From: Rhodobacter sp. Har01
GTDB lineage: Bacteria > Pseudomonadota > Alphaproteobacteria > Rhodobacterales > Rhodobacteraceae
Direction of reading: 5' to 3'
Length of the DNA: 64,000 nt
Assembly (NCBI RefSeq): GCF_020564565.1
Contig: NZ_JAJCTD010000005.1
Coordinates: forward strand, 248,001 to 312,000
Position numbers and translations under genes: made by a program
The notes under the pieces: model-generated
Database searches by the model: none
Seen by the model: only the letters and a program-made list of their open reading frames with translations
What the model was told of the DNA's origin: nothing
Part shown: positions 26,332 through 35,152 of the stretch, in pieces
How the letters are laid out: the number at the start of each line of letters is the position of its first letter
Position numbering within the stretch: the stretch's first letter is position 1

Positions 26332-27047
26332 TTGTCCATGTAGGTCTGCATGATGGCCTTGATGGCGATGATCCGGCGATTGCAGGCCGCGCGGTTGCCC
26401 TTGCAGGCGTAATCGGTGTCGGTGCAGAAGGTCATCCGCACGAAGCCGGGGTTGGTGGTGGTCAGGAAGCGCTCCGTCCCGGTCTGGCTGGCGTAAGAGC
26501 CGATGAAGCCGAAGACCGACGCCGCCTCCATGACCGCGATGACGAAATCGACGTCGCCGGTCTTGTTCGGGTTGATGCACTTGGTCATCATGTCATGCAC
26601 GCAGTCCATCGCCGGCTTGCGGAACATCTCGCGCACGCGCGCGCGATCGGCCTCGGAGATCTTGCCGGCCTTGATCAGACTGGCGGCGCGGGCCGAAAAG
26701 GCGCTGTAGGCGTTCAGGAAATCGCGGCAGTCGCGCATCGGCGGCAGGGTGAACTTGCGGGTCTCCTCCTCCATGCACTCCTTCAACCGGGCCACCGACT
26801 CGGTGATCGCGGCCTTGCGGGCGCGATTGCCTTCCTTGCCGGCCGACTTGATCGCCTTGGCGGCGTCGGCCATGGCCTTGGCGTAATCGGCAGCAGAGAA
26901 GCTGGGCCGTGCCGGGTCTTCCCCGCATTTGGCGGCGATGCGCGTGTAGGAGGGCTGCTTGTCGGTCAGATCCTGGGCTCGCAACGGGGATGCGGCGACG
27001 ACGGCCGCAACGGCCAGCAGCAGAAGCGCGCGACGAACAAAGGACAT
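26328..27047 (-). CDS. Exported cysteine-containing protein of unknown function
   Basis: A 239-aa protein with a clear signal peptide (FVRRALLLLAVAAVVAASPLRA-QD). The mature part is helical and Lys/Arg/Ala-rich with seven or more cysteines spread through it (AAKCGEDP, LKECMEE, RDCRDFL, DCVHDMMTKCINP, TFCTDTDYACKGNRAACNRR), suggesting disulfide bonds in the periplasm. No family was recognised. Its stop overlaps the start of the following 672-aa protein (ATGA), so the two exported proteins are made together and may interact. Confidence 0.75.
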   Translation of the reverse strand: MSFVRRALLLLAVAAVVAASPLRAQDLTDKQPSYTRIAAKCGEDPARPSFSAADYAKAMADAAKAIKSAGKEGNRARKAAITESVARLKECMEEETRKFTLPPMRDCRDFLNAYSAFSARAASLIKAGKISEADRARVREMFRKPAMDCVHDMMTKCINPNKTGDVDFVIAVMEAASVFGFIGSYASQTGTERFLTTTNPGFVRMTFCTDTDYACKGNRAACNRRIIAIKAIMQTYMDK

Positions 27048-27090
27048 GCGACCCGCTCCGCGCTGGACCCGAAGATCAGATGGAACGCTA

Positions 27091-28437
27091 TCATGGGGTG
27101 AGAGGGCTGTAAATCGGCGGCCCCGCCTCAAGCAGCCGAAGGGCGTTCCGCGCCTCGGCGTTCGCCGGGTCAAGCGCCAGCGCGCGGCGCAGCGTGGCGC
27201 GCGCGGCGGCAGCGTCGCCGGCATTGGCCTGCACCAGACCCAGCAGGACCAGCGGCCGCGCCTCGCCGGGGGTCTTGGCCGCCGCATCGGCGAACAGCGC
27301 CACCGCGTCGGCGTAAAGGCCTGCGCGCTGAAACGTCATCGCGGCAAGGCCCAGGGCAAGGGCAGCCGCCAGCATGGCCCCCAGAACGGGCCCGGCCCGG
27401 ACGCGGACCAGCGCACAGGCAACAAGCAACGCGAGACCGATGCCGGCCAGATACAGCGGCCGCACGGCCACCGGGTCCAGCCGCCAGATCAGGCTGTTCG
27501 CGGGGGCCAGGGCAAGCAGCGTCCACAGGACTGCCAGCGCCACCAGAGGCGCGCGGCGGCGCAGGCGCAGCGCGGCCAGTGCCGCCCCGGCCAGTGCCGC
27601 CAGCCGCAGCAGCGTCGGAAGGTCGGTCCAGCCGTAGATCACCGGCTGCGCCGGCACCGCGCTGATCCGCCAGGGCTGAAACCAGAGCCGCAGCATCTCG
27701 GTCACCGCGAAAAGGTTGCCGCGCAGCGCGTCGGCCGGGTCGCGCAGGGTCAGGCTGAAGGCGACCAGGTCTTGGTGACGCGGCAAGGCCGCCAGCAGCA
27801 GGGCTGCGGCCAGCGCCCCCAGCCAGACCGGTACGGCGCGGCGCAGGCCGCCGGGCGCCGGCAGGCACAGCTGCCAGGCCAGCAGCAACAGCGGCACGAT
27901 CAGCGCCGTCTCGCGGGCCAGCGGCGCCAGGGCCGCAGACAGGAAGGCCGCAACGGGCCAGGGGCGCGGGCCGGTCGCCGCCCAGAGCGCGGCAAGCGAC
28001 AGAACCCCCGACAGTCCGGCAGAGCGGCCCGAGACGTAGCTGACGGTTTCAGCCGAAGCCGGATGCACGGCCCAGAGCGCGGCCGTCAGCGCAGCCAGGC
28101 GCAGCGCGGCGAGCTCGGGCGTTCCGGCCAGGGTGGCGGCCCGCCGGACCAGCGCCAGGACCAGGGCGGTTGCCACCAGGTGCAGCGCCAGATTGACCGC
28201 GTGAAAGCCGAAGGGGTTTGGCCCGTGCAGCGCATCCTGCAGGGCGTAGCTGGCCTTGAGCAGCGGCCGCGCCATCTGCGGCAGGCGCTGGAAGAACTGC
28301 CCGGCCTGCGCCGAGGGGTTCCGCACGACATCGTTGAAGTCGTCATAGACAAAGCCGCCCCAAAGCGCCGGGGCATGGGCCAGGACCGCCAGACCCAGCA
28401 CCAGCGCACAGACCCGGCGCGCCGACCGGTCCGGCAT
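27091..28437 (-). CDS. Multi-pass membrane protein with C-terminal TPR (TMTC-like)
   Basis: A 448-aa protein with about ten hydrophobic segments and a C-terminal tetratricopeptide stretch (VLLGLVQANAGDAAAARATLRRALALDPANAEARNAL). The N-terminal loop contains FVYDDFNDVVRNPS, the YDD-type acidic motif found in the GT-C fold glycosyltransferase-like proteins such as TMTC and related bacterial proteins, and HPASAETVSYVSGRSA follows in a later loop. By analogy it may transfer sugars from a lipid carrier on the outer face of the inner membrane. The start is uncertain (ATG 28437, or GTG at 28491). Confidence 0.7.
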   Translation of the reverse strand: MPDRSARRVCALVLGLAVLAHAPALWGGFVYDDFNDVVRNPSAQAGQFFQRLPQMARPLLKASYALQDALHGPNPFGFHAVNLALHLVATALVLALVRRAATLAGTPELAALRLAALTAALWAVHPASAETVSYVSGRSAGLSGVLSLAALWAATGPRPWPVAAFLSAALAPLARETALIVPLLLLAWQLCLPAPGGLRRAVPVWLGALAAALLLAALPRHQDLVAFSLTLRDPADALRGNLFAVTEMLRLWFQPWRISAVPAQPVIYGWTDLPTLLRLAALAGAALAALRLRRRAPLVALAVLWTLLALAPANSLIWRLDPVAVRPLYLAGIGLALLVACALVRVRAGPVLGAMLAAALALGLAAMTFQRAGLYADAVALFADAAAKTPGEARPLVLLGLVQANAGDAAAARATLRRALALDPANAEARNALRLLEAGPPIYSPLTP

Positions 28438-28727
28438 GTCGGGCCGGTTGGCAGCGCAGCTGGCGGGGGGTGATGGACCTTGGCGCTGCACCGGCGAACC
28501 CGACCTTTCCGCAGCCCGGCCCGGGCCGACGCCGCGACGCTAGCGCAGCGCCGAAAACCCGTCCATCCCGGGCGGCCGGACGGACCCCGCCGATCCCCTG
28601 CGCCACGCCGAAACCGCGGCCTGCCCGCTGCCCGCCGGAGAATGGCATGATCGCGTGCGGTCCGGACGCTGCCCGAAGATCGGGCCGCAGCCGAACATCC
28701 GATTGGCCGAATGCCGCGGCGGTCGGC

Positions 28728-29960
28728 TCACGCGCATCCCTGGGCATCGCCGATGCGAAGCACCCGGCCATAGGGCGGATCGGTCCCCGCGCGCGGCACC
28801 GCCCAAAGCAGGGGAAACCCCGGTGCGGGGGGCAAGGGCGCGTCGAGATCGGTCAGGATCACGGCAAGCGAGGGGCGCAGCTTTGCGGCCTTATGGAACA
28901 GATCATGAAAATCGGTGCCGCCGCCGGTGCGGAGCTGCCCGTCGCGCAGGCCAGTCCAGCCGGTCTGGTCCAGCCGCTCTTCGGCGAAGACCACCTCGTC
29001 GAAGGCCAAGAGATGCGCCTCGGCGCCGGTGCGGCGGGCAATGGCCTCGGCCTCGGCGGTGAACAGCCGCAGCGTCTGGGCGTCGATCGATGACGAGGTG
29101 TCGAGGCCGATCACGATGCGGGGGCGGTGGTCCATCCGCTGCCGGCCCGGTTCGAACACCGGGACGGGGCCGCCGGTGCGCTCGGCCTCGGCCATGCGGG
29201 CGACCCAGCGGCCCGAGGGGCGGCGCCAGCTGAGGTGCGGGCGTTCGGTCAGCGCGCGGGCCAGAAGGCCGCGCAGGTGCACCTCCCACGGCACGCTGTC
29301 GGGGGCCAGGTCGGCCAGGATCGCGCCCAGCCGGCCGATGCCGGTGCCGGCCTTGCGCCCGGCCTCAAGCGCGCGGAGGATGTGGTTGCGCCAGTCCGAG
29401 GCGGATTGCGCGCGGCCTTCGTCCTGTGGTTCCCCGGCGGCCAGGTCCACCGCAAAGCCCCGCGTCCTGCCCCAGTCGCGCAGCCGTTCGGCGCGCTTGG
29501 GGTCGCTGTGCAGGGCCATCGCCAGGCGGTCGGCGTCCCAGCGTTCCAGCGCGGCAACGGGGCTGGGTTCGGGTATCCCGGCCTGCTCCAGCAGGTCGGT
29601 CAGGGTGACGGCAGGGCGCGGGATGGCGTGGCCGGCCAGGATCAGCGTGTCGTTGATGATGCCGTCGGCAGCCAGGCCGAAGAGGGCGGCGTCGAAGGCC
29701 GTGCCAAGGCGTTCGGCCAGCGCCGCGGACCGGGCCGAATGGCGCAGCGCCACATGCAGGACGTGATGCGCGACAAGGCCCACCTGTTCGGGCAGGGCCA
29801 GCCGCTCGAAAGCAGGGCCATAGGTGATGGTGTCGCCCTCGGTGCGGGTCAGGCCGTCGCCGTCGCGGTGGCGGCACCACAGCGCCAGCACGGCAAGGGC
29901 GGCGTCCACCTCGCCCAGGTGCGCAATCGCCCGGGCCGCGCGGGCAGAGGGGCCGGTCAC
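28728..29960 (-). CDS. VWA-like protein with metallopeptidase-like N-terminal domain (DUF2201 type)
   Basis: A 410-aa protein starting at GTG, which overlaps the preceding ATPase stop (GTGA). The N-terminal half contains VAHHVLHVALRH, an HxxxH-type motif seen in the putative metallopeptidase domain that pairs with VWA-like domains in this family. The C-terminal half is VWA-like: VIGLDTSSSIDAQ (metal-site DxSxS), GGGTDFHDLFHKA and AVILTDLDAPLP. Such proteins occur beside MoxR AAA+ ATPases, as here, and are thought to act as chaperone pairs for metal insertion or complex assembly. The client is unknown. Confidence 0.85.
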   Translation of the reverse strand: MTGPSARAARAIAHLGEVDAALAVLALWCRHRDGDGLTRTEGDTITYGPAFERLALPEQVGLVAHHVLHVALRHSARSAALAERLGTAFDAALFGLAADGIINDTLILAGHAIPRPAVTLTDLLEQAGIPEPSPVAALERWDADRLAMALHSDPKRAERLRDWGRTRGFAVDLAAGEPQDEGRAQSASDWRNHILRALEAGRKAGTGIGRLGAILADLAPDSVPWEVHLRGLLARALTERPHLSWRRPSGRWVARMAEAERTGGPVPVFEPGRQRMDHRPRIVIGLDTSSSIDAQTLRLFTAEAEAIARRTGAEAHLLAFDEVVFAEERLDQTGWTGLRDGQLRTGGGTDFHDLFHKAAKLRPSLAVILTDLDAPLPPAPGFPLLWAVPRAGTDPPYGRVLRIGDAQGCA

Positions 29961-31057
29961 GGCAGGCCGGCAGCCTGCCGCTCGGCGGCGTATCCGGCAT
30001 AGGCGTCCGAAGTGGCGAAGGCCTCTTGCCAGCCCTTGTCCAGCGCGCGGCCGATCAGCAGTTCGAACCCGAAGCTGGCCAGGTCGGCCAGCGGCAGGCC
30101 CGGCGGAGCGCCGGGCAACCCGCGCAGGTCGGCGAGGATCTCGATGGCCTGCGGAAGGGTCTGTTCGGTGACCGACCCCACCAGGCCATAGACCAGCGCG
30201 GTCAGCCCGTGCAGCGTGCGGGGATACAGCGCTGCACGGTCTGCCCGCGGGGCGGCCAGCAGTGCGTCGATCTGCACGGTCGCCGCGATCTCGTCGGCCA
30301 GCAGCGCGAATTCCGCGGCGGGAGCGGCACCCACCGTGCCCGCGATCATCACCTGCCGCAGCGCCCGGTCGGACATACAAGTCATGATCTGGCTGACGCG
30401 GGTCCAGCTGCGCGGGGTGCAGGCGATCATCTGGCCGCGGCGCAGACTGTCTTCGGTGGTCTCCAGAAGGTCGGGCCGGGTGCGGATGAAGGCCGCGACC
30501 GAGGGGTGAATGCCCGCCGGCACGGCGTAATTCTTCAGCCAGTCGTCGGGGTTGGCCTGCATCACCATGTGGATCAGCCGGTCGCTGAGGGCGGTGCCCA
30601 TGTCATAGGCGATGGCGCCGTCTTCCACCCGGTTGCCGGCGGCCACCACCAGCACGTTGGCGGGCAGCCGGTGGCGGCCGACGCGGCGTTCCTGCAACAG
30701 GCCATAGACGGTGGGCTGCAAGGCCGGCGCGGCCGAGGTCAATTCATCGAGGAACAGGATCGCCGGGGCCTCGGTATCGGGGAGGTCTTCGGGGCGATAC
30801 CAGACGGTCTTGGCGGTGGCGTGGTCAAAGTAGGGCAGGCCGCGCAGATCCTGCGGCTCGATCGTGGTCAGGCGCAGATCGTACAGCTCGGCGCCGATGC
30901 GCCGGGCCAGGGTCTGCACAACCTCGGTCTTGCCGACGCCGGGGCGGCCGTGCAGCATCCAGCTTGCGGTCATGCCGCCGGCGCGCTGCGCCTCCCACCC
31001 GGCGTGCAGCACGCGCAGCGCCTCGCCGGCCGAGATGGTGGTGGCATTCACGCTCAT
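29957..31057 (-). CDS. MoxR-type AAA+ ATPase
   Basis: A 366-aa ATPase with Walker A in LHGRPGVGKTEVVQT near residues 35-49, Walker B in AILFLDELTSA near 98-108, and the sensor region VLVVAAGNRVEDGA near 134, followed by DRLIHMVMQANPDDW. These are features of the MoxR branch of AAA+ proteins, which work with VWA-domain partners in protein or cofactor maturation. The partner gene follows directly (GTGA overlap) and an unknown membrane protein precedes it (ATGA-type overlap), giving a three-gene unit. Confidence 0.88.
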   Translation of the reverse strand: MSVNATTISAGEALRVLHAGWEAQRAGGMTASWMLHGRPGVGKTEVVQTLARRIGAELYDLRLTTIEPQDLRGLPYFDHATAKTVWYRPEDLPDTEAPAILFLDELTSAAPALQPTVYGLLQERRVGRHRLPANVLVVAAGNRVEDGAIAYDMGTALSDRLIHMVMQANPDDWLKNYAVPAGIHPSVAAFIRTRPDLLETTEDSLRRGQMIACTPRSWTRVSQIMTCMSDRALRQVMIAGTVGAAPAAEFALLADEIAATVQIDALLAAPRADRAALYPRTLHGLTALVYGLVGSVTEQTLPQAIEILADLRGLPGAPPGLPLADLASFGFELLIGRALDKGWQEAFATSDAYAGYAAERQAAGLP

Positions 31058-31740
31058 GATGCGGCTTTCTTTTCCAGGAAGGCGGCCAGCCGGGCATGGG
31101 CCGAAACCGCGCGCGCCTCTTGCGCGATGTCGCGGATGTAGGTGACGTCGCGGTGGTTGACGGCCAGCAGATCGCGCTCGGTGAAGCCGGCATCGAACAG
31201 GCCGTCCCGCAGGGCCGCACGGTCCGCCGCGTCCAGCGACAGAAGGCGCGGCTCCGGCGTGTCGGTCTGCACCGAAACAAGGGTCAGCGGCGGAACCCGG
31301 GCCAGTTCGGACTGCTCGACGACAAGGCGCAACTGGCCCTCGGTCAGGTTCTGGCGGGCGGCGATGCGGCGCAGGCAGGCACGGGCGCGGAAGGCCAGCG
31401 TGTCCAGCCGCCGGGCGGCCTCATCCGCGCCCACGGTGCGGGCGCGGGCGGCTTTCGACAGGCGCAGCAACTTAAGCTCGACCAGCGCGACCACGACCAG
31501 CATCAGGGCCGGCGCCTGCATCACCAGCAGCACAAGGTCGCGCGACAGGAGGGGCATCACCACGAAAGGGCTGAGCGCCACCAGGTAGCGCAGCAGCTGC
31601 ATTTCCACCATAAGCCGCAGCCAGACCCCAAGGCTCGCCCGGCGCGGCACCAGCAACACCCGGCCGAGGAACTTCTTCGGCAGGCTGCGGGTCTCAAGGA
31701 CGCCGCGGTTGGCAATGGTGGCGTCCGTGACGATCAGCAT
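31054..31740 (-). CDS. Membrane-anchored protein of unknown function
   Basis: A 228-aa protein. Two hydrophobic segments lie near residues 47-64 and 67-88 (LVALSPFVVMPLLSRDLVLL and ALMLVVVALVELKLL), then a basic, Arg/Ala-rich helical C-terminal domain with DRAALRDGLFDAGFTERDLL and VNHRDVTYIRDIAQEARA. It precedes the MoxR ATPase with a four-base overlap and is probably the first gene of that unit. No family was recognised; it could anchor the ATPase/VWA pair to the membrane. Confidence 0.65.
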   Translation of the reverse strand: MLIVTDATIANRGVLETRSLPKKFLGRVLLVPRRASLGVWLRLMVEMQLLRYLVALSPFVVMPLLSRDLVLLVMQAPALMLVVVALVELKLLRLSKAARARTVGADEAARRLDTLAFRARACLRRIAARQNLTEGQLRLVVEQSELARVPPLTLVSVQTDTPEPRLLSLDAADRAALRDGLFDAGFTERDLLAVNHRDVTYIRDIAQEARAVSAHARLAAFLEKKAAS

Positions 31741-32074
31741 GGGGTCTCCGCCGCTTGTGCAATCATATAGCGGTGGTCGCAGGGGCGGCCAGTGCCCTGA
31801 CGCCCGTATGGGGCGGAAGGCCGGCTTGCGCGGCTCCCCTGGAGAATGCTCCCGGACGCCCGCCGATCAGGGGGCCGGCCATTCCAGGCCAGGCCTTCGA
31901 CACCTGCGGCACAGGCGGCCCCCTGCCACAGGAACAGGCCAAGGCCCCCGGCAACCCGGCGCCTCGCACTGCGGCAAAGTCGTCCAGCGCGAATATCCGG
32001 AATTGCGCGGGGGCGGGCGAAGGGCGCAAACAAGGACATTCCGCCGAGGAGGGCGGAGACCAGAGGAGATTCGC
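31741..32074. promoter_or_regulatory. Divergent region before dctP
   Basis: A 334-base region between the unknown membrane-protein gene and dctP, which are read in opposite directions, so it should contain both promoters. AGAGGAGA at its right edge is the ribosome-binding site of dctP. No strong operator, riboswitch or -35/-10 pair could be fixed by eye. Confidence 0.35.
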
Positions 32075-33076
32075 ATGCTGACCCGTCGCACCCTGGCTGC
32101 CCTTGCGGGCGCCTCTGCCCTGAGCCTTGCCCTTGTCGCCCCGGCCCTGGCCGAGCCGATCGTCATCAAGTTCAGCCACGTCGTCGCCCCCGACACGCCC
32201 AAGGGCAAGGGCGCCGCCAAGTTCGAGGAACTGGCCGAGAAATACACCAACGGCGCGGTGGACGTCGAAGTCTACCCCAACAGCCAGCTGTACAAGGACA
32301 AGGAAGAGCTTGAGGCGCTGCAACTGGGCGCCGTGCAGATGCTGGCGCCGAGCCTTGCCAAGTTCGGCCCGCTGGGCGTGCAGGACTTCGAGGTGTTCGA
32401 CCTGCCCTTCATCTTCCCCAGCTACGAGGCCCTGCACAAGGTGACCGAGGGCGAGGTGGGCAAGATGCTGTTCGGCAAGCTGGCCGAGAAGGGCATCACC
32501 GGCCTGGCCTACTGGGACAACGGCTTCAAGATCATGTCGGCCAACAGCCCGCTGAACACGCCCGACGATTTCCTGGGCCTGAAGATGCGCATCCAGTCGT
32601 CCAAGGTGCTGGAAGCCGAGATGAACGCGCTGGGCGCGGTGCCGCAGGTGATGGCCTTCAGCGAGGTCTACCAGGCGCTGCAGACCGGCGTGGTGGACGG
32701 CACCGAAAACCCGCCGTCGAACATGTTCACCCAGAAGATGAACGAGGTGCAGACGCACGCCACGGTGTCGAACCACGGCTACCTGGGCTATGCGGTGATC
32801 GTGAACAAGCAGTTCTGGGACGGCCTGCCCGCCGACGTGCGCGCCGGGATGGAACTGGCGATGGTCGAGGCCACCGCCTATGCCAACGGCATCGCCAAGG
32901 AAGAGAACGACAAGGCGCTGCAGGCGATGAAGGATGCCGGCACGACCGAATTCCATGACCTGACCGACGAAGAGCGCGCCGCCTGGGTGGCCGCGCTTGA
33001 GCCGGTGCATGACGAAATGGCCGAACGCATCGGCGCCGAGACCATCGCCGCGGTGAAGGCCGCGGTCAGCCAATAG
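32075..33076 (+). CDS. dctP: TRAP transporter substrate-binding protein DctP
   Basis: The periplasmic binding protein of a tripartite ATP-independent transporter, which captures organic acids for proton- or sodium-driven uptake. The 333-aa product has a signal peptide (LAALAGASALSLALVAPALA-EP) and the family pattern IVIKFSHVVAPDTPKGKGA, LQLGAVQMLAPSL, DLPFIFPSYEALHKV, LKMRIQSSKVLEAEMNALGA and the signature FSEVYQALQTGVVDGTENP. The start is fixed by AGAGGAGA upstream. The arginine in KMRIQ is the usual carboxylate ligand. C4-dicarboxylate specificity is likely but not proved. Confidence 0.93.
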   Translation: MLTRRTLAALAGASALSLALVAPALAEPIVIKFSHVVAPDTPKGKGAAKFEELAEKYTNGAVDVEVYPNSQLYKDKEELEALQLGAVQMLAPSLAKFGPLGVQDFEVFDLPFIFPSYEALHKVTEGEVGKMLFGKLAEKGITGLAYWDNGFKIMSANSPLNTPDDFLGLKMRIQSSKVLEAEMNALGAVPQVMAFSEVYQALQTGVVDGTENPPSNMFTQKMNEVQTHATVSNHGYLGYAVIVNKQFWDGLPADVRAGMELAMVEATAYANGIAKEENDKALQAMKDAGTTEFHDLTDEERAAWVAALEPVHDEMAERIGAETIAAVKAAVSQ

Positions 33077-33089
33077 ACCCCGGTCGTCC

Positions 33090-33115
33090 GGGCGGCCCCT
33101 GATCCGGGGCCGCCC
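33090..33115 (+). terminator. Hairpin between dctP and dctQ
   Basis: GGGCGGCCCC pairs perfectly with GGGGCCGCCC across a six-base loop and is followed by CTTTCC. The strong stem with a short pyrimidine run lies 13 bases after the dctP stop. It may act as a partial terminator or as a 3' stabiliser that leaves more dctP message than dctQM, a common need for binding-protein transporters. Confidence 0.7.
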
Positions 33116-33135
33116 TTTCCCCCCTTTCCTGCCGT

Positions 33136-33828
33136 ATGGGGGCAGCCATGCTGCGCTTTCTGGACCGGGCCGAGGAAATATTGATCGGCGCGCTGATCGC
33201 GGCGGCGACGGTGCTGATCTTCGTCTCGGTCACCCACCGCTATTCGCTGGGCCTGACGGCCGATGTCGTCGGCTGGTTCAAGGCGCATGACATGCCCGAT
33301 GCCTCGGCGGCGGCGAAGTCGTTCTACTTCGCGCTGCGCAGCATCAACCTGGTCTGGGCGCAGGAACTGACCATCATCTTCTTCGTCTGGATGGCCAAGT
33401 TCGGCGCCGCCTATGGCGTCCGCACCGGCATCCATGTCGGCATCGACGTGCTGATCAACCGCCTGGACGCCCCGAGGCGCCGCTTCTTCATCCTGTTCGG
33501 CCTGGGCGCCGGGGCGCTGTTCACCGGCATCATCGCCACGCTGGGCGCCAACTTCGTCTGGCACATGTATCACGCCTCGGCCACCTCGCCCGATCTGGAA
33601 CTGCCGATGTGGCTGGTCTACCTGGCCATCCCGCTGGGGTCGGCGCTGATGTGTTTCCGCTTTCTGCAAGTGGCGGTCGGCTTTGCCCGCACCGGGGAAT
33701 TGCCGCACCACGACCACGGCAAGGTGGATGGCGTGGACGAAGACGCGGGCATCGACGATCTGGGCGAGGCCTTCCTGGCCAGCCCGCTGACGCCGCGCGA
33801 CCTGTCCGAGAAGCCGAAGGAAGACTGA
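33136..33828 (+). CDS. dctQ: TRAP transporter small permease DctQ
   Basis: A 230-aa inner-membrane protein with four hydrophobic segments (near 12-32, 75-95, 112-135 and 155-175), the small subunit of the transporter. LVWAQELTIIFFVWMAKFGAAYG with GIHVGIDVLI is the typical DctQ segment. It has an extra hydrophilic loop after the first helix (residues about 40-65) and an acidic C-terminal tail (DEDAGIDDLGE), making it longer than the usual 160-190 aa. An internal ATG at 33148 with GGGGG upstream is an alternative start. dctM follows after one base. Confidence 0.9.
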   Translation: MGAAMLRFLDRAEEILIGALIAAATVLIFVSVTHRYSLGLTADVVGWFKAHDMPDASAAAKSFYFALRSINLVWAQELTIIFFVWMAKFGAAYGVRTGIHVGIDVLINRLDAPRRRFFILFGLGAGALFTGIIATLGANFVWHMYHASATSPDLELPMWLVYLAIPLGSALMCFRFLQVAVGFARTGELPHHDHGKVDGVDEDAGIDDLGEAFLASPLTPRDLSEKPKED

Positions 33829-33829
33829 G

Positions 33830-35152
33830 ATGAGCGCGCTGATCATCTTCGGGCTGCTCATCGTCCTCATGCTGACCGGGATGCCGATCTCCATCTCGCT
33901 TGGCCTGACGGTGCTGACCTTCCTGTTCACCATGACAGAAGTGCCGATCGACACGGTGGCGCTCAAGCTGTTCACCGGCATCGAAAAGTTCGAGATCATG
34001 GCGATCCCGTTCTTCATTCTGGCCGGCAACTTCCTGACCCATGGCGGGGTGGCGAAGCGGATGATCGCCTTTGCCACCGCCATGGTCGGCCACTGGCACG
34101 GCGGGCTGGGCCTGGCCGGCGTCATCGCCTGTGCGCTGTTCGCGGCCGTCTCCGGCTCGTCGCCCGCCACGGTGGTCGCCATCGGCTCGGTCATCCTGCC
34201 GGCGATGGTGGCGCAAGGCTTCCCCAAGCAGTTCGGCGCCGGGGTCATCACCACTTCGGGCGCGCTGGGCATCCTGATCCCGCCGTCCATCGTGATGGTG
34301 ATGTATGCGGTCGCCACCAGCGGCATGCAGGTGCAGGGCCCCGATGGCGAGATGGTCGATTCCGCATCGGTGGGCGAATTGTTCATGGCCGGCGTGGTGC
34401 CCGGGCTGATGCTGGCGGGGTTCCTGGCCCTGACCACCTGGTACCGCGCCCGAAAGTTCGGCTATCCGCGGCTGACCCGCGCCAGCCTGCGCCAGCGCTG
34501 GCTGGCCTTCCGCGAGGCGCTCTGGGGCCTGTTGCTGATCATCGTCGTCATCGGCGGCATCTACGCCGGCATCTTCACCCCCACCGAGGCGGCGGCGATG
34601 AGCGCGGTCTATGCCTTCGTGATCTCGGTCTTCGTCTACAAGGACCTGACCCTGCGCGACGTGCCGCGGGTGCTGCTGGCCTCGGCCAACATGTCGGCGA
34701 TGCTTCTCTACATCATCACCAACGCGGTGCTGTTCAGCTTCCTGCTGGCGCATGAGAACATTCCGCAGGCCCTGGGCCAGTGGATGGTGGATGCCGGCCT
34801 GTCGTGGTGGATGTTCCTGATCATCGTCAACATCCTGCTGCTGGCCGCCGGCAACTTCATGGAGCCGTCGTCCATCGTCCTGATCATGGCGCCGATCCTG
34901 TTCCCGGTGGCCATCCGGCTGGGCATCGACCCGGTGCACTTCGGCATTATGATCGTGGTCAACATGGAGGTGGGCATGTGCCACCCGCCGGTGGGCCTGA
35001 ACCTCTATGTCGCCAGCGGCATCACCAAGATGGGCATCACCGAGCTGACCATCGCGGTCTGGCCCTGGCTGCTGACGATGCTGTTCTTTCTCTTGCTGGT
35101 CACCTACGTGCCCGCGATCAGCCTGTTCCTGCCGCAGCTTCTGGGCATGTGA
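33830..35152 (+). CDS. dctM: TRAP transporter large permease DctM
   Basis: The 440-aa large membrane subunit that forms the transport path. About twelve hydrophobic segments are visible, with typical blocks PFFILAGNFLTHGGVAKRM, GSSPATVVAIGSVILPAM, TTSGALGILIPPSIVMV, GGIYAGIFTPTEAAAMSAVY, EPSSIVLIMAPILFPVA and MCHPPVGLNLYVASGI. Length and motifs are normal. Its ATG follows the dctQ stop after one base, so translation is coupled. It is the last gene of the transporter operon. Confidence 0.94.
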   Translation: MSALIIFGLLIVLMLTGMPISISLGLTVLTFLFTMTEVPIDTVALKLFTGIEKFEIMAIPFFILAGNFLTHGGVAKRMIAFATAMVGHWHGGLGLAGVIACALFAAVSGSSPATVVAIGSVILPAMVAQGFPKQFGAGVITTSGALGILIPPSIVMVMYAVATSGMQVQGPDGEMVDSASVGELFMAGVVPGLMLAGFLALTTWYRARKFGYPRLTRASLRQRWLAFREALWGLLLIIVVIGGIYAGIFTPTEAAAMSAVYAFVISVFVYKDLTLRDVPRVLLASANMSAMLLYIITNAVLFSFLLAHENIPQALGQWMVDAGLSWWMFLIIVNILLLAAGNFMEPSSIVLIMAPILFPVAIRLGIDPVHFGIMIVVNMEVGMCHPPVGLNLYVASGITKMGITELTIAVWPWLLTMLFFLLLVTYVPAISLFLPQLLGM

